The notes: generated by a model not told the origin, from the letters alone. 64,000 nucleotides of DNA from Nostoc sp. MS1 (GCF_019976755.1 NZ_AP023441.1:3407501-3471500); one strand, 5' to 3'; shown: positions 34,846 through 44,785, counted from the stretch's first letter. Made by a program: numbers and translations.

Positions 34846-35859
34846 ATGCAATTGAAGCCAATTAATCAACAGGTTGTTGTCGTTGTTGGGGCTTCCAGTG
34901 GAATTGGACGGGAAACGGCGCTGCGCTTTGCCAAAGGTGGAGCAAAGGTAGTTGTTTCCGCACGGAGTCAATCGGGGTTAGAATCTTTGGTGAAAGAGAT
35001 TACCGACTTTGGCGGAGAAGCGATCGCCGTCGTTGCGGATGTAGAACACTTTGAACAAGTAAAGGCGATCGCAGATAAAACTGTAGATTATTTCGGCAGA
35101 CTCGACACTTGGGTACATGTGCCAGCGATTGGTCTATTTGCCAACTTCGACAATACCACACCAGAAGAATTTAAACACGTTATTGATGTCAGCCTCATGG
35201 GGCAAGTTTACGGGGCGATGGCTGCACTTCCCCACCTCAAGCGTGAAGGACGAGGCGCATTGATTCACGTTTCCTCAATGGAAGCTAGGCGATCGCTACC
35301 ATACCAAAGCGCCTATTCCTCAGCCAAACATGGGGTAGATGGGTTTATTGATGCCATGCGCCTAGAACTGATACATGATAAATGGCCGATTAGCGTCACC
35401 AGTATCAAACCAGCCGTCATTAACACACCCTTCTGGAATAATGGTCTAACAAAATTAGGTGTCCAACCAGCAGGCGTACCACCTTACTATGATCCCCGGT
35501 TAGTAGCTAACGCCATCCTTCACGCCGCCGAACACCCAACCCGCGATTTATTAGTGGGAGATGTAGCCAAAATCTTAGATGTCCTCCATCGCATCTCACC
35601 ACAACTGACAGACACATTATTACTACTTGTTGGTTTCCAGTTCCAGCGTAGTTCCGGCGTACCCAAATCAGAAGATGATCCCAATAACTTTTACGAACCA
35701 GTTCCAGAACACGATAGAGTCGATGGCGACTATGGACATTTAGTAATTCCCAGCATTTCCGACTTTATAGAACAGAATCCCCCATTACAATGGCAGGGCT
35801 GTTTCATTCTGAAGAGAAAAATGGTTGAATCGGATAGTGAGTGTATTGTTGAAGAGTAG
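34846..35859 (+). CDS. Short-chain dehydrogenase with an IS-derived C-terminus
   Basis: It has 337 residues. NAD(P)-binding VVVVGASSGIGRETALRFA (TGxxxGIG-like) and the Ser-Tyr-Lys catalytic set HVSSMEARRSLPYQSAYSSAKHG place it in the SDR superfamily. Substrate and pathway are unknown. The last 22 residues (from WQGCF onward) are encoded by the left end of the ISAs1 element that begins at 35794, so the natural C-terminus has been lost. The catalytic core is intact, and the enzyme may still be active. Its position next to the scytonemin regulators does not show a link. Confidence 0.85.
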   Translation: MQLKPINQQVVVVVGASSGIGRETALRFAKGGAKVVVSARSQSGLESLVKEITDFGGEAIAVVADVEHFEQVKAIADKTVDYFGRLDTWVHVPAIGLFANFDNTTPEEFKHVIDVSLMGQVYGAMAALPHLKREGRGALIHVSSMEARRSLPYQSAYSSAKHGVDGFIDAMRLELIHDKWPISVTSIKPAVINTPFWNNGLTKLGVQPAGVPPYYDPRLVANAILHAAEHPTRDLLVGDVAKILDVLHRISPQLTDTLLLLVGFQFQRSSGVPKSEDDPNNFYEPVPEHDRVDGDYGHLVIPSISDFIEQNPPLQWQGCFILKRKMVESDSECIVEE

Positions 35860-36962
35860 TAATGGCAGTCAGCTTAATCACGCAACTGAAAAAAGTCAGG
35901 GATTTTCGGACAAAGCAAGGACAAAGACACCCATTATGGCTGGTACTGGTGTTGGTGATCATGGGAACAATGAGCGGTTGTGTAGGTTACAGAGGTTTAG
36001 GAGATTTCGTCAAACGTCATCAAAAATCATTAATCGAAATACTAGAGATACCAAAAGATAGAGTGCCATCATACTCGACAATTCACCGCGTGATGATGCG
36101 TGTGAATTTCGAGGAATTGACACAGATATTTAATGAATGGGCAAGTCAGTACGTAGAATTAAGCGAATTAGAATGGTTAGCAACTGACGGAAAAAGTATC
36201 AAGGCGACAGTCCAGGACTATAGCAGTAACTACCAAAGATTCATCAGCGTGGTATCGATATTTAGTAGTCACCAAGGTCAAGTCGTCGGGTTACAAACGA
36301 TGGATAACAAGCACACCAGTGAAATTGCTACAGTTCAAAACTTAATTGCCGTATTAGATTTAAAGGGTGTGGTGTTTAGTTTTGATGCACTTCATTGTCA
36401 AAAAAAACAGTCCAGCAAATCATCCATAGTGGCAATGATTACGTGATTGCTGTTAAAGCCAATCAGCCAAAACTTGATCATCAACTCCAACAGAATATGC
36501 AGCAATCACAGCCCACAACTACACATACTGATCTTGAACGAAGAAGCGATCGCCTCACTCAACGTCGAGTTTGTGTGTTTGACAACTTGAACAATATTTC
36601 CACTGATTGGGTGGGTTTAAAGTCGATTATTCAAGTCGAACGAGTTGGTACTCGTGCTGGTCAACCTTATCAACAAATAGCCTACTACATTAGTTCACTG
36701 TCTCAATCAGCATCAGATTTTGCCCAAGGTATTCGTGGTCACTGGGGGATTGAAAATCGATTGCATTGGATTAAGGATGTTGTTTTTGATGAAGACTCTT
36801 GCCAAATGATTGATGGCTATGCTGCTGCTAACTTCTCGATTATTCGTAGTTTTATCATTAACCTCTTGCTTCACAATGGTTTTGATTCCCTAACCACAGC
36901 CATACGACAGTGCGCCCATGATATTAAATTACTTTTTTCCTTTTTAGAATGAAACAGCCCTG
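35794..36962 (+). mobile_element. ISAs1-family insertion sequence
   Basis: This 1,169-bp element is bounded by imperfect inverted repeats: CAGGGCTGTTTCATTCT at 35794-35810 and its complement AGAATGAAACAGCCCTG at 36946-36962. It holds one transposase frame split by a frame change. I see no clear 8-10-bp target duplication at the flanks, which suggests later rearrangement. The 3' 190 bp recur almost identically at 55899-56089. Confidence 0.88.
35862..36952 (+). pseudogene. ISAs1-family transposase, split by a -1 frame change
   Basis: The first frame runs 35862-36446 and the second, in the -1 frame, from before 36395 to 36952. They join at a run of eight A residues (36400-36407): reading KK and then slipping back one base gives ...LHCQKKTVQQIIHSGNDYVIAVKANQPKL, a normal H-repeat/ISAs1 sequence. 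The DDE residues are spread over both parts (WLATDGKSIKA, FSFDALHCQKKT, RGHWGIENRLHWIKDV). It is either a frameshift mutation or programmed slippage on the A8 run. ISAs1 transposases are normally one frame, so I list it as broken. Confidence 0.8.
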
Positions 36963-37058
36963 CATGGGGGAGAGGGGTCACTAGTGTACTTTTCGACCTT
37001 CCAAATATCCTTTAATGTGATGTTAGTAAGATATCACTCCAAATTATTTTAAGTTAAA

Positions 37059-37766
37059 TTAAACACTTTCAGGTTCAGTAAATGGTATTGAACCCATGTG
37101 TGGATAACTTAAAGCTAAAAATCCATCTCCTCTTTTTAAAGCTTTAGATAAAGCTGACAAAAACAATGATCTAATGTTTTTTGCTACGTCTTCATTAACA
37201 TTTCCTCTTGCCCCGATTGTTCGCACTCTTTCAAAGAATTGTTTATCTTCTACTTCATTAAATATCTTCTCAATCTTTGTAAGACTATGCGGAATATCTT
37301 CTGGTAAGATAAACATATTTCCCAAATAGCCTGGTAATCTATTTCCTCTCTCCCAACCTAAACCGCCCCACAATATTTCAGTTGCACCTACACGATTAGT
37401 AATTATAAAGTCTAAATGTGCTTCTAACATTGACTCAGAAATAGCTGGGGGATTGCTTTTAAATAGATTATCAAACATATCTACGAATGCTTTTGGAAAG
37501 AAAAGATGATAAGCGTCATGCAAATTATCCCAATCGAATGCTTGAATATCTTGTTGCTTATCAACAAAAGCTTCAGGAATAAAATGATTAATTATATCTC
37601 TATTAAGAAACTGCAAATCATCACTTTCTTTCGTCCTATTTTTGTTAAATTCACTTATTTTCTCAACTATCTGTGATTGCTCAATAGCTTTGTTAAATAA
37701 CGTTTTAACATTAACTGTATCTGAGGAATGAACTCTAAATAAGCACCAAACTGTATCTGCACTCAT
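37059..37766 (-). CDS. Hypothetical protein
   Basis: It has 235 residues; I do not recognise the family. It has no signal peptide, no membrane segment and no catalytic motif that I can read. It is Asp/Asn/Phe-rich and probably a soluble helical protein. Recurring FIPEAFVD and FFPKAFVDMFDNLF segments near residues 63-70 and 89-102 hint at an internal repeat. It starts 15 bp after the PIG-V-like gene and is probably co-transcribed with it, but no functional link is evident. A small region downstream (36963-37058) separates it from the insertion sequence. Confidence 0.7.
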   Translation of the reverse strand: MSADTVWCLFRVHSSDTVNVKTLFNKAIEQSQIVEKISEFNKNRTKESDDLQFLNRDIINHFIPEAFVDKQQDIQAFDWDNLHDAYHLFFPKAFVDMFDNLFKSNPPAISESMLEAHLDFIITNRVGATEILWGGLGWERGNRLPGYLGNMFILPEDIPHSLTKIEKIFNEVEDKQFFERVRTIGARGNVNEDVAKNIRSLFLSALSKALKRGDGFLALSYPHMGSIPFTEPESV

Positions 37767-37781
37767 AGTTCTAATAGCCTA

Positions 37782-39125
37782 CTATCCTACCCACTGTTCC
37801 TGAGCGAATCCTACAGCTAATTTGGCAAGTATTGTAATGAATAACCCCAAAACAAAATATGCTTGACGAGGATAACGAGATAACAGCATCCCCATTGCAA
37901 TATTCAAAGGGACTATACCATAAGCCAAACGACTCAGGGATATTGTACCCCCGGAGGACAATAACAACCCGATGCCACAAAAACCATAAATTACAGTTAC
38001 CGGAGTCAATTTACTCCGACATTGCCATAAGCTATAGCCACCAGCAACAACCATAAAAAGATTGAGTATGCGGTTAATAAAGTCTGATGGTGCTATTAGT
38101 AGTATCAACAAAATTGCACTGTAATAACCATAGATAATTTTGGCGTTTAGGTGTTTGCGGAAATGATATAAACAATATCCTCCCCCTACAACCAAAGTAA
38201 ACAATAAAGGATGCCAAGGGTCATTAATTAAACCAGATGCAGGTTTAACCCAGCCCCATTGCCAATTTTGCGAACCTACTATAATTTTCATTGTCATATG
38301 AAACCATCCTTGCCAATCGAAGCCAAAGGATGGTCGCCAACCTCGTTGTGCAGCAATAAATGCTAAGGGGTCTTGGAAACGCAAAGCACAATATATACTA
38401 AATGAAATGACTCCTGTAGCTGTGGCTAAACCAGCAATATAAGCCTTAACTAATCTGCGTTGTCGCCAAGCTGCGATCGCAAATGTGGGAATCATGGCCA
38501 TTCCTGTAGGACGTGTGGCTGTCGCTAATGCACCCCACAAAGCTGTCCAGCCATATTGCTTTTGATCAAAGGCGCGTAAAGCTGCTGTACTGAGAAATAA
38601 ATAAAGCCCTTCAGTATAAACCACTCCTGTAAACATGGAAGCTGGATACCAGGACAATACGACTGTACTCCATCTAGCAACTCTGACTCCATAGCTATTT
38701 TTCAACCACAGGTATAAAAAGTACAGTGCTGCTAAAAATGCCAAATTGTTGATTAAAAGACCTGCTACTTCAAACGACAAGCCTAAATTCATCAATACTC
38801 TAATGCTGAAAGGAAATAGGGGGAAGAAAGCTAAATTATGCTGTTTACCGTCATTAACAAACTCATATCCTTTAGTGGCGATCGCTCTATAATGGACACC
38901 ATCCCAAGCGTCGAAAATTCCCCAGCCTGAACTAGATAAATCATCAGGCGCTGATGGTAAATTGGGCGCAACCAAAAACATTGTCAGCCAAATTACCACC
39001 CGACTGAGAAACCACATTGCGATCGGAAAGAGAAAATCATTTTTCCATAAAAACTTTGTGATCAATATCTGCACTTTAGCCATAGACCTGAGTCTTTCCC
39101 TAAAATCCCTTACGCATTGTTCCAT
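37782..39125 (-). CDS. PIG-V-like mannosyltransferase family membrane protein
   Basis: It has 447 residues and about ten to twelve hydrophobic helices. GIFDAWDGVHYRAIATKGY and NLAFFPLFPFSIRVL are typical of the luminal/periplasmic loop of GPI mannosyltransferase 2 (PIG-V) and bacterial relatives, with the catalytic-type Asp in DAWDG. PASMFTGVVYTEGLYLFLS and ATATRPTGM are further family motifs. It is expected to use a polyprenyl-phosphate sugar to glycosylate an envelope acceptor. An internal ATG at 39083 could also be the start. It lies upstream of the hypothetical gene. Confidence 0.85.
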   Translation of the reverse strand: MEQCVRDFRERLRSMAKVQILITKFLWKNDFLFPIAMWFLSRVVIWLTMFLVAPNLPSAPDDLSSSGWGIFDAWDGVHYRAIATKGYEFVNDGKQHNLAFFPLFPFSIRVLMNLGLSFEVAGLLINNLAFLAALYFLYLWLKNSYGVRVARWSTVVLSWYPASMFTGVVYTEGLYLFLSTAALRAFDQKQYGWTALWGALATATRPTGMAMIPTFAIAAWRQRRLVKAYIAGLATATGVISFSIYCALRFQDPLAFIAAQRGWRPSFGFDWQGWFHMTMKIIVGSQNWQWGWVKPASGLINDPWHPLLFTLVVGGGYCLYHFRKHLNAKIIYGYYSAILLILLIAPSDFINRILNLFMVVAGGYSLWQCRSKLTPVTVIYGFCGIGLLLSSGGTISLSRLAYGIVPLNIAMGMLLSRYPRQAYFVLGLFITILAKLAVGFAQEQWVG

Positions 39126-39529
39126 CTAAGGTGATCACCCTATAGTTTGGCATTCCTGAAAAAATTTAGGAAATTTACCTCTGATTTACAGGGATTAAAA
39201 TTATATTTTGCTTTTATTAAGTTTATGTGTCATTTGTCTGTTGTTCTTGATTAATCTCACGTTCTCTAGTTGGTAGAGTTTTGTTATTGCAAGACTCAAT
39301 ATATCTGGGTAGGAGCATACAGCAGTAAGCACCTACAGGTAATGAGTGTATTACCAAGATTTTTTAAATCGGTGTGAGCCATTGAGAATTAATATTGCCA
39401 GAGGATGAAAACTCTGTCTATTGACAACTGATTAATATGCAATTCTGTATCAGTTGATGCCAAATTAGCGATCGTTCAGAGTTAAAATCACAAACAATAA
39501 AGTTAAATTGTGGTTAAAGATACAAAACC
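39126..39529. other. Divergent spacer without recognised features
   Basis: 404 bp between the PIG-V-like gene (minus) and the M16 peptidase pair (plus). Both promoters should lie here. I see no hairpin or binding site worth naming apart from a HIP1-like GCGATCG near 39468. Confidence 0.5.
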
Positions 39530-40798
39530 TTGTCAAAACAACAACTTACCCATCCTGTGTTTCCAGCCTCGGTATACCGATTAGACAATGGTTTAACATT
39601 TATTCATCAAGAAATTCCGACTACACCCGTTGTTGTGGCTGATGTTTGGGTGAAAGCGGGAGCAATTCGTGAGCCAGAACCTTGGTTTGGGATGGCGCAC
39701 TTTTTAGAACACATGATTTTTAAGGGAACAGCCACCTTACCTCCGGGAATGTTCGACCATCAAATCGAAAACAGAGGTGGAGTAAGTAATGCAGCTACCA
39801 GCTATGATTATGCTAATTACTCTTTAACTACAGCTGCGCCTTATCTAGAAGATACTCTTCCTTGTTTAGCAGATTTGCTCCTCAACGCTGTAATTCCAGA
39901 AGATGAGTTTGAGCGGGAACGAGATGTAGTCTTAGAAGAGATTCGCGCTTGCTATGATGACCCTGATTCGGTAGGATTTCAATGCTTGTTAGAAAGCATT
40001 TATCAGGATCATCCTTATGGGCGTTCGGTTTTGGGTACTGAGGATGAACTAATGCAACAATCACCCCAAGCTATGCGCTGCTTTCATCGCGCTCACTACC
40101 AACCAGAAAATATGACCGTAGTGATTGCTGGTGGTATTGCTCAACAACCAGCTTGGGAATTGGTGCAGCGTTCATTTGCTGATTTTGCTCAACCTTTAGC
40201 ATGTCCACAACTTAAGCCAGTCAGCAAACCAGCAATTGAGGGAGTAATTCGGCAAGAATTGACTTTACCCCGGATAGAACAAGCTAGATTATTAATGGCG
40301 TGGGTTGTCCCAGGAGTAGAACAACTCCGCACAGCTTACGGTTTAGATTTTTTGTCAGTATTATTAGCCGAAGGGCGGACTTCTCGCCTAGTTAGAGAGT
40401 TACGCGAAGAACTACAATTAGTTCAAGGAATTTGCAGTAATTTCTCTTTGCAATGTGAATCCAGTATGTTTACAGTTAGCGCCTGGTTGGAGCCAGAAAA
40501 TCTAGAAAAAGTTGAGGAATTAATTCTGAGTCATTTAGATGAAATCCAAACCAATGGCGTGAGCGAACAAGAAATAGCCCGTACCCGTAGACTTTTATGT
40601 AATGAGTACGCCTTCTCCACAGAAACGCCAAACCAGCTAACAGGGCTTTACGGTTACTACAATACCATCGCCCAAGCAGAACTAGCAGTAACTTATCCAC
40701 ACCAAATTAAATCATTTGGTACTCAAGAACTGCAACAATTAGCTAAACAGCATCTTTCACCCCAGAATTACGCTGTTACTATACTTAAACCTATGTAG
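39530..40798 (+). CDS. M16-family zinc peptidase, catalytic subunit
   Basis: It has 422 residues. The inverted zinc motif HFLEH is present in GMAHFLEHMIFKGT near residue 60, and the distal glutamate is expected in ERDVVLEEIRACYDDPDS. It therefore has the catalytic half of an insulinase/processing-peptidase fold. A likely start is the TTG at 39530, since a stop lies five codons upstream. It has no signal peptide. It is paired with the next gene, which lacks the zinc motif, as in two-component M16 peptidases. The physiological substrate is unknown; it probably degrades or processes peptides. Confidence 0.9.
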   Translation: MSKQQLTHPVFPASVYRLDNGLTFIHQEIPTTPVVVADVWVKAGAIREPEPWFGMAHFLEHMIFKGTATLPPGMFDHQIENRGGVSNAATSYDYANYSLTTAAPYLEDTLPCLADLLLNAVIPEDEFERERDVVLEEIRACYDDPDSVGFQCLLESIYQDHPYGRSVLGTEDELMQQSPQAMRCFHRAHYQPENMTVVIAGGIAQQPAWELVQRSFADFAQPLACPQLKPVSKPAIEGVIRQELTLPRIEQARLLMAWVVPGVEQLRTAYGLDFLSVLLAEGRTSRLVRELREELQLVQGICSNFSLQCESSMFTVSAWLEPENLEKVEELILSHLDEIQTNGVSEQEIARTRRLLCNEYAFSTETPNQLTGLYGYYNTIAQAELAVTYPHQIKSFGTQELQQLAKQHLSPQNYAVTILKPM

Positions 40799-40924
40799 TC
40801 AATAGTCCATAGTCAATAGTCCATAGTCAAAAATCCACAAGCAAGAAACAAATGATTAATAACTAATGACCAATGACTATTGACCAATGACTATTGACTA
40901 ATGACTATTGACTAATGACTAATA
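40797..40924. repeat. Heptad repeat array between the M16 genes
   Basis: TAGTCAATAGTCCATAGTC units followed by about nine ATGACTA/TTGACTA/TGACCAA heptads (40861-40924) fill the 129-bp spacer. It is one of the longest STRR tracts in the window and directly abuts the second M16 start codon. Confidence 0.8.
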
Positions 40925-40927
40925 AAA

Positions 40928-42211
40928 ATGACCCAAACTGTGAAACCATCCCTCGGACACTCCCCAATTCATCGCACCGTATTAGACAATGGCATTGTTG
41001 TGCTGGTAGCGGAAAATCCAGCCGCAGATATTATTGCTGGACGAATTTTTATCCGTGCTGGTAGTTGTTACGAAAAACGAGAAAAGGCGGGGTTAGCCCA
41101 TCTACTGGCTTCTGTGATGACTAAGGGATGTGAGGGATTTTCTAGTTTGGAAATTGCTGAACAAGTAGAGTCTGTAGGTGCAAGTTTGAGTGCTAATACT
41201 TCTACAGATTACTTTTTGCTGTCGTTGAAGACGGTAACATCGGATTTTCCCGAAATTTTAGCATTGGCGGGGCGAATTTTGCGATCGCCTACATTCCCCG
41301 AAACCCAAGTTGAACTCGAACGGCGTTTAGCCCTCCAAGATATCCGCTCCCAAAAAGAGCAACCCTTTACCCTCGCCTTTGAACAAATGCGGCAGGTGAT
41401 GTATCAAAATCATCCCTATGCCATGTCTGTATTAGGTGATGAAAATACTTTGAGCAGCATTACTAAACAAGACTTAGTAGAATATCACCAAACTTATTTT
41501 CGTCCAGATAATGTAGTAATTAGTATTGCGGGGCGTATCACATTACAAGAAGCTGTAACTTTAGCAGAACAAGTTTTTAGTGATTGGCAAAAACCAACCA
41601 TAGCCCCTCCAGTAATTAATTTACCAGATATACCCATCAATCCCCAGCATCAGTTAAAGCCAGTACAAACACAGCAGTCCATCGTTATGCTTGGCTATTT
41701 AGGCCCATCGGTGAGTTCTCCTGACTACGCTGCGATGAAATTACTGTCTACATATTTAGGCAATGGTCTTTCTAGCCGCTTGTTCGTAGAACTACGAGAA
41801 AAACGGGGATTAGCCTACGAAGTCTCAGCCTTCTATCCCACTAGGCTTTATCCAGCATCTTTTGTAGTGTACATGGGTACAGCACCAGAAAATACCAGCA
41901 TCGCCCTAGAAGGTTTACGTACAGAAGTTGAGTTACTAGTTAATGAAGAAGTATCAGCCAATAGTTTACAAGCTGCTAAAAATAAAATTCTGGGACAGTA
42001 TGCTTTAGGTAAACAAACTAATGGTCAAATTGCTCAAATCTACGGTTGGTATGAAATTTTGGGTTTGGGAATTGATTTTGACACAGAATTTCAAGAACTT
42101 ATTACCTCTGTAACTGCTCAAAACGCTTTAAAATCTGCACAGCAGTATTTACAACAACCTTACATATCATTAGTTGGGCAAGAAGAAGCAATTAATCAGG
42201 CGATGAAATGA
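40928..42211 (+). CDS. M16-family peptidase-like, non-catalytic partner
   Basis: It has 427 residues and the M16 fold, but the zinc site reads HLLASVMTKG in place of HxxEH, so it should be inactive. The C-terminal half keeps the substrate-binding R/Y-type segment LREKRGLAYEVSAFYPTRLYP. In two-subunit M16 peptidases this partner helps hold the substrate in the central chamber. It is 129 bp downstream of the catalytic subunit, separated by heptad repeats. Confidence 0.9.
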   Translation: MTQTVKPSLGHSPIHRTVLDNGIVVLVAENPAADIIAGRIFIRAGSCYEKREKAGLAHLLASVMTKGCEGFSSLEIAEQVESVGASLSANTSTDYFLLSLKTVTSDFPEILALAGRILRSPTFPETQVELERRLALQDIRSQKEQPFTLAFEQMRQVMYQNHPYAMSVLGDENTLSSITKQDLVEYHQTYFRPDNVVISIAGRITLQEAVTLAEQVFSDWQKPTIAPPVINLPDIPINPQHQLKPVQTQQSIVMLGYLGPSVSSPDYAAMKLLSTYLGNGLSSRLFVELREKRGLAYEVSAFYPTRLYPASFVVYMGTAPENTSIALEGLRTEVELLVNEEVSANSLQAAKNKILGQYALGKQTNGQIAQIYGWYEILGLGIDFDTEFQELITSVTAQNALKSAQQYLQQPYISLVGQEEAINQAMK

Positions 42212-42225
42212 GTGCTGAGTTATGA

Positions 42226-43425
42226 GTGAATCAGGGTGTTAATTTTTATATGCAACCTCGGCAAAGCATTACGGAAATCTTTTCTACTTTTGTACAATTT
42301 GATGCCGATCGCTTCAGTTGTTGGGCGACGGAATCCCGATTGCGCCGGAGTATGCAAAGGTGTCTTCAGCACACGCCAAAGGAAACTTCAGAATATTTTT
42401 GGGCTTTGTATTGGTATAAGTTTTGGCAGAATGATGAAACTCAATCTTTAGCAAAGCAACATCTTACCGCTTATTTGCAAGAACCTTGTTATTGGATATC
42501 GCAAAAGACAGCCGCCACTTTTGTTAGTACGCAATATAAGTTATCAGATTGTTTTCAAATTGCGATCGCTCAAGTTGATAAAGTCCTTAAAGGCTTCAAT
42601 CCCAGCCAAAGCAGTACCCTAAAAAACTACGCCAGCATTATCTTTGGTAGTGCTATCCGCGAAACTCTACGCCAACGCCAAGAAGTCGATATCTGTACTG
42701 ATTGGGGTTTGTTACGCAAAATTAGCCAGAAGCGTTTGGATGAGTCTTTACAAAATGCTGGTTTAACCTTAGCGGAAATTCCTAGTTATATTCTGGCTTG
42801 GAATTGTTTTAAAACCTTATATATCCCCACAAAGGCAGCTAATTCTCGCCAACTGTCTCGACCAGATGATCATACTTGGTCAGCGATCGCCAAAGCTTAC
42901 AATTCCCAAAGTCAGCAACCAGCCACCGCCGAAACTATTGAAAAATGCCTATTAACTGCGGCTAAGGCTGTCCGTAAATATCTTTATCCCACGCCTGATT
43001 CTCTCAATGTTGCCAAAGGTGAAGATGATGCTTATGAGATGTTGGATAATCTCCCAGGAACACAACAGCCATCTCTAATTCAAGAAATTATTGCCCAAGA
43101 AGAAGAACAAGCGAGAACTTCTCAGCAAGCCCAAATTCATCAGGTGTTAGTAGATGCGATCGCGCAACTAGAAACACAACTACAACAGATTTTACACCTA
43201 TACTACAAGCAAAAACTTAATCAAGATGGCATTGCTCAACAATTAAATATTAAACAGTACACTGTCTCCCGGCGGCTAACCAAAGCCAAGGAAACCTTAT
43301 TGAAGTCTGTCGCTAGCTGGAGTCGAGACGCACTGCATATTTCTTTAACTTCCGACATACTCAAAGCTATGAGTACATTGATAGAAGACTGGTTACAGAA
43401 TTACTACAACGACTCTAAAGCATAA
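42226..43425 (+). CDS. Sigma-70-family-like factor
   Basis: It has 399 residues by the GTG at 42226 or 391 by the ATG at 42250. The C-terminus is a clear region-4-like helix-turn-helix (QILHLYYKQKLNQDGIAQQLNIKQYTVSRRLTKAKETLLKSV). The N-terminal 250 residues are divergent, so it is not a standard group 1-3 sigma factor. It lies directly upstream of a DUF1822 gene, an association common in filamentous cyanobacteria. Its target promoters are unknown. It begins only 14 bp after the M16 gene, so it may be read through from it. Confidence 0.8.
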   Translation: MNQGVNFYMQPRQSITEIFSTFVQFDADRFSCWATESRLRRSMQRCLQHTPKETSEYFWALYWYKFWQNDETQSLAKQHLTAYLQEPCYWISQKTAATFVSTQYKLSDCFQIAIAQVDKVLKGFNPSQSSTLKNYASIIFGSAIRETLRQRQEVDICTDWGLLRKISQKRLDESLQNAGLTLAEIPSYILAWNCFKTLYIPTKAANSRQLSRPDDHTWSAIAKAYNSQSQQPATAETIEKCLLTAAKAVRKYLYPTPDSLNVAKGEDDAYEMLDNLPGTQQPSLIQEIIAQEEEQARTSQQAQIHQVLVDAIAQLETQLQQILHLYYKQKLNQDGIAQQLNIKQYTVSRRLTKAKETLLKSVASWSRDALHISLTSDILKAMSTLIEDWLQNYYNDSKA

Positions 43426-43550
43426 AAGCTCATCAAACAGTCGGAAATTAGCTATTAATTAAGGATTGTCAATTTTCATGTCTGTTGGGGAAACAGCGAT
43501 TTTCCCAGCTTAACCCAAACCCAGCCAAAGCGATCGCCAAAGGAAATCCT

Positions 43551-44714
43551 ATGACTACTAATCAAACTGTATTCACTTTTGCTGACTCGACAGACTTGAT
43601 TTTAGAAATTTCTCACACCACACCCGCCAATTTTGAAAATCAGTTTTCTCATCCTTATCTGCGTTATCAAGCCTATCTCAACGAACTTTGCTTAAATGCA
43701 GTTTTGCCTTGGTTGCAGGATTTTTCTCCCCAAGCAAAGGTTTGGCCTTCTAGTGCAGTTCTAGCAAGCTTTTGGGAACTGGTGAATGGAACCACAGTCA
43801 CAGTAGACGCAACTAGATTTGTTTTGGTTCCCAGTGAAAATATTGATCATAGTGAATTACGAGTACCCCAAGAATGGGTAGATTTACCAAGCTGGGCTGG
43901 AGATTATTATTTAGCTGTGGAAGTTGCAGCAGATACAGGTTATGTCAAGGTTTGGGGTTATTGTACTCACGCACAACTAAAGAATCAGGGCAAATATGAT
44001 GCAGGCGATCGCACCTATTCTTTAGATAGTAGTAATATTGTTAATGATATTAGTGTGTTAGCTGTAGCACGGGATTTATGTCCTGATGAAGTTACCCAAA
44101 CTGCCATAACACCTGTACCCTCATTACCCCAAGAACAAGCTCAAAATTTAATTACCCGTTTAAGCAATCCTGAAATCATTCACCCCAGGTTAGCAATTCC
44201 CTTTCAATTATGGGGCGCATTAATTGAACATGGCGGCTGGCGACAAAGCCTGTATGAACACCGTTTAGGACTACCAGAACAAAGATCAGTGCTGCAATGG
44301 TTGCAAAATGGTATATCTCAAATAGCTGAGGCTGTAGGTTGGGAACGCTTGAATTTGCAATTAAGTCCGGCTGGCGCTAGGAGTGTAGAAGACAGACAAC
44401 CACAAATCATCCTATCTCGCAGATTAACAATTGCTGGTCAATTATACGAACTGTTGATTACCCCCCAAGGCGAACCGGACGCACCCTTTTGGCGGTTTGA
44501 GTTGCGAAATACAACCGTAGGCGCTGCTATTCCTGGCGGCTTTAAACTCCGACTGTTAACAGAAGACTTACAACCATTCCCCAACAATGAGGATATCGCC
44601 ACAACTGCCGTAGAACGACTCTACGTTGAAGTCGCCCTAGAGGCTGGAGAAGGCATAGTTTGGGAAATCGAACCTTTGCCAGAAGATTATGACCGAGAAA
44701 TTATTAAATTTTAA
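43551..44714 (+). CDS. DUF1822-family protein
   Basis: It has 387 residues from the ATG at 43551 with AAGGA just upstream; longer starts (TTG at 43485) lack such a site. The sequence QFSHPYLRYQAYLNELCLNAVLPWLQ, WELVNGTTVTVDATRFVLVPSE, and GDYYLAVEVAADTGYVKVWGYCTHAQLK matches DUF1822 proteins. The family has no known function. It is soluble, has no signal peptide, and pairs with the preceding sigma-like gene, suggesting a regulator-partner module. Confidence 0.85.
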   Translation: MTTNQTVFTFADSTDLILEISHTTPANFENQFSHPYLRYQAYLNELCLNAVLPWLQDFSPQAKVWPSSAVLASFWELVNGTTVTVDATRFVLVPSENIDHSELRVPQEWVDLPSWAGDYYLAVEVAADTGYVKVWGYCTHAQLKNQGKYDAGDRTYSLDSSNIVNDISVLAVARDLCPDEVTQTAITPVPSLPQEQAQNLITRLSNPEIIHPRLAIPFQLWGALIEHGGWRQSLYEHRLGLPEQRSVLQWLQNGISQIAEAVGWERLNLQLSPAGARSVEDRQPQIILSRRLTIAGQLYELLITPQGEPDAPFWRFELRNTTVGAAIPGGFKLRLLTEDLQPFPNNEDIATTAVERLYVEVALEAGEGIVWEIEPLPEDYDREIIKF

Positions 44715-44785
44715 GCTGTTGTGGGGCTTTTTTTCTTGATAATGTGAATAAGCATTCATTCTCAACCCACATGAGATAATCCGCC

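Noticed and set aside
42226..42451. Alternative open frame inside the sigma-like gene
   Set aside because: It overlaps the start of a gene with a clear C-terminal HTH in another frame and shows no domain.
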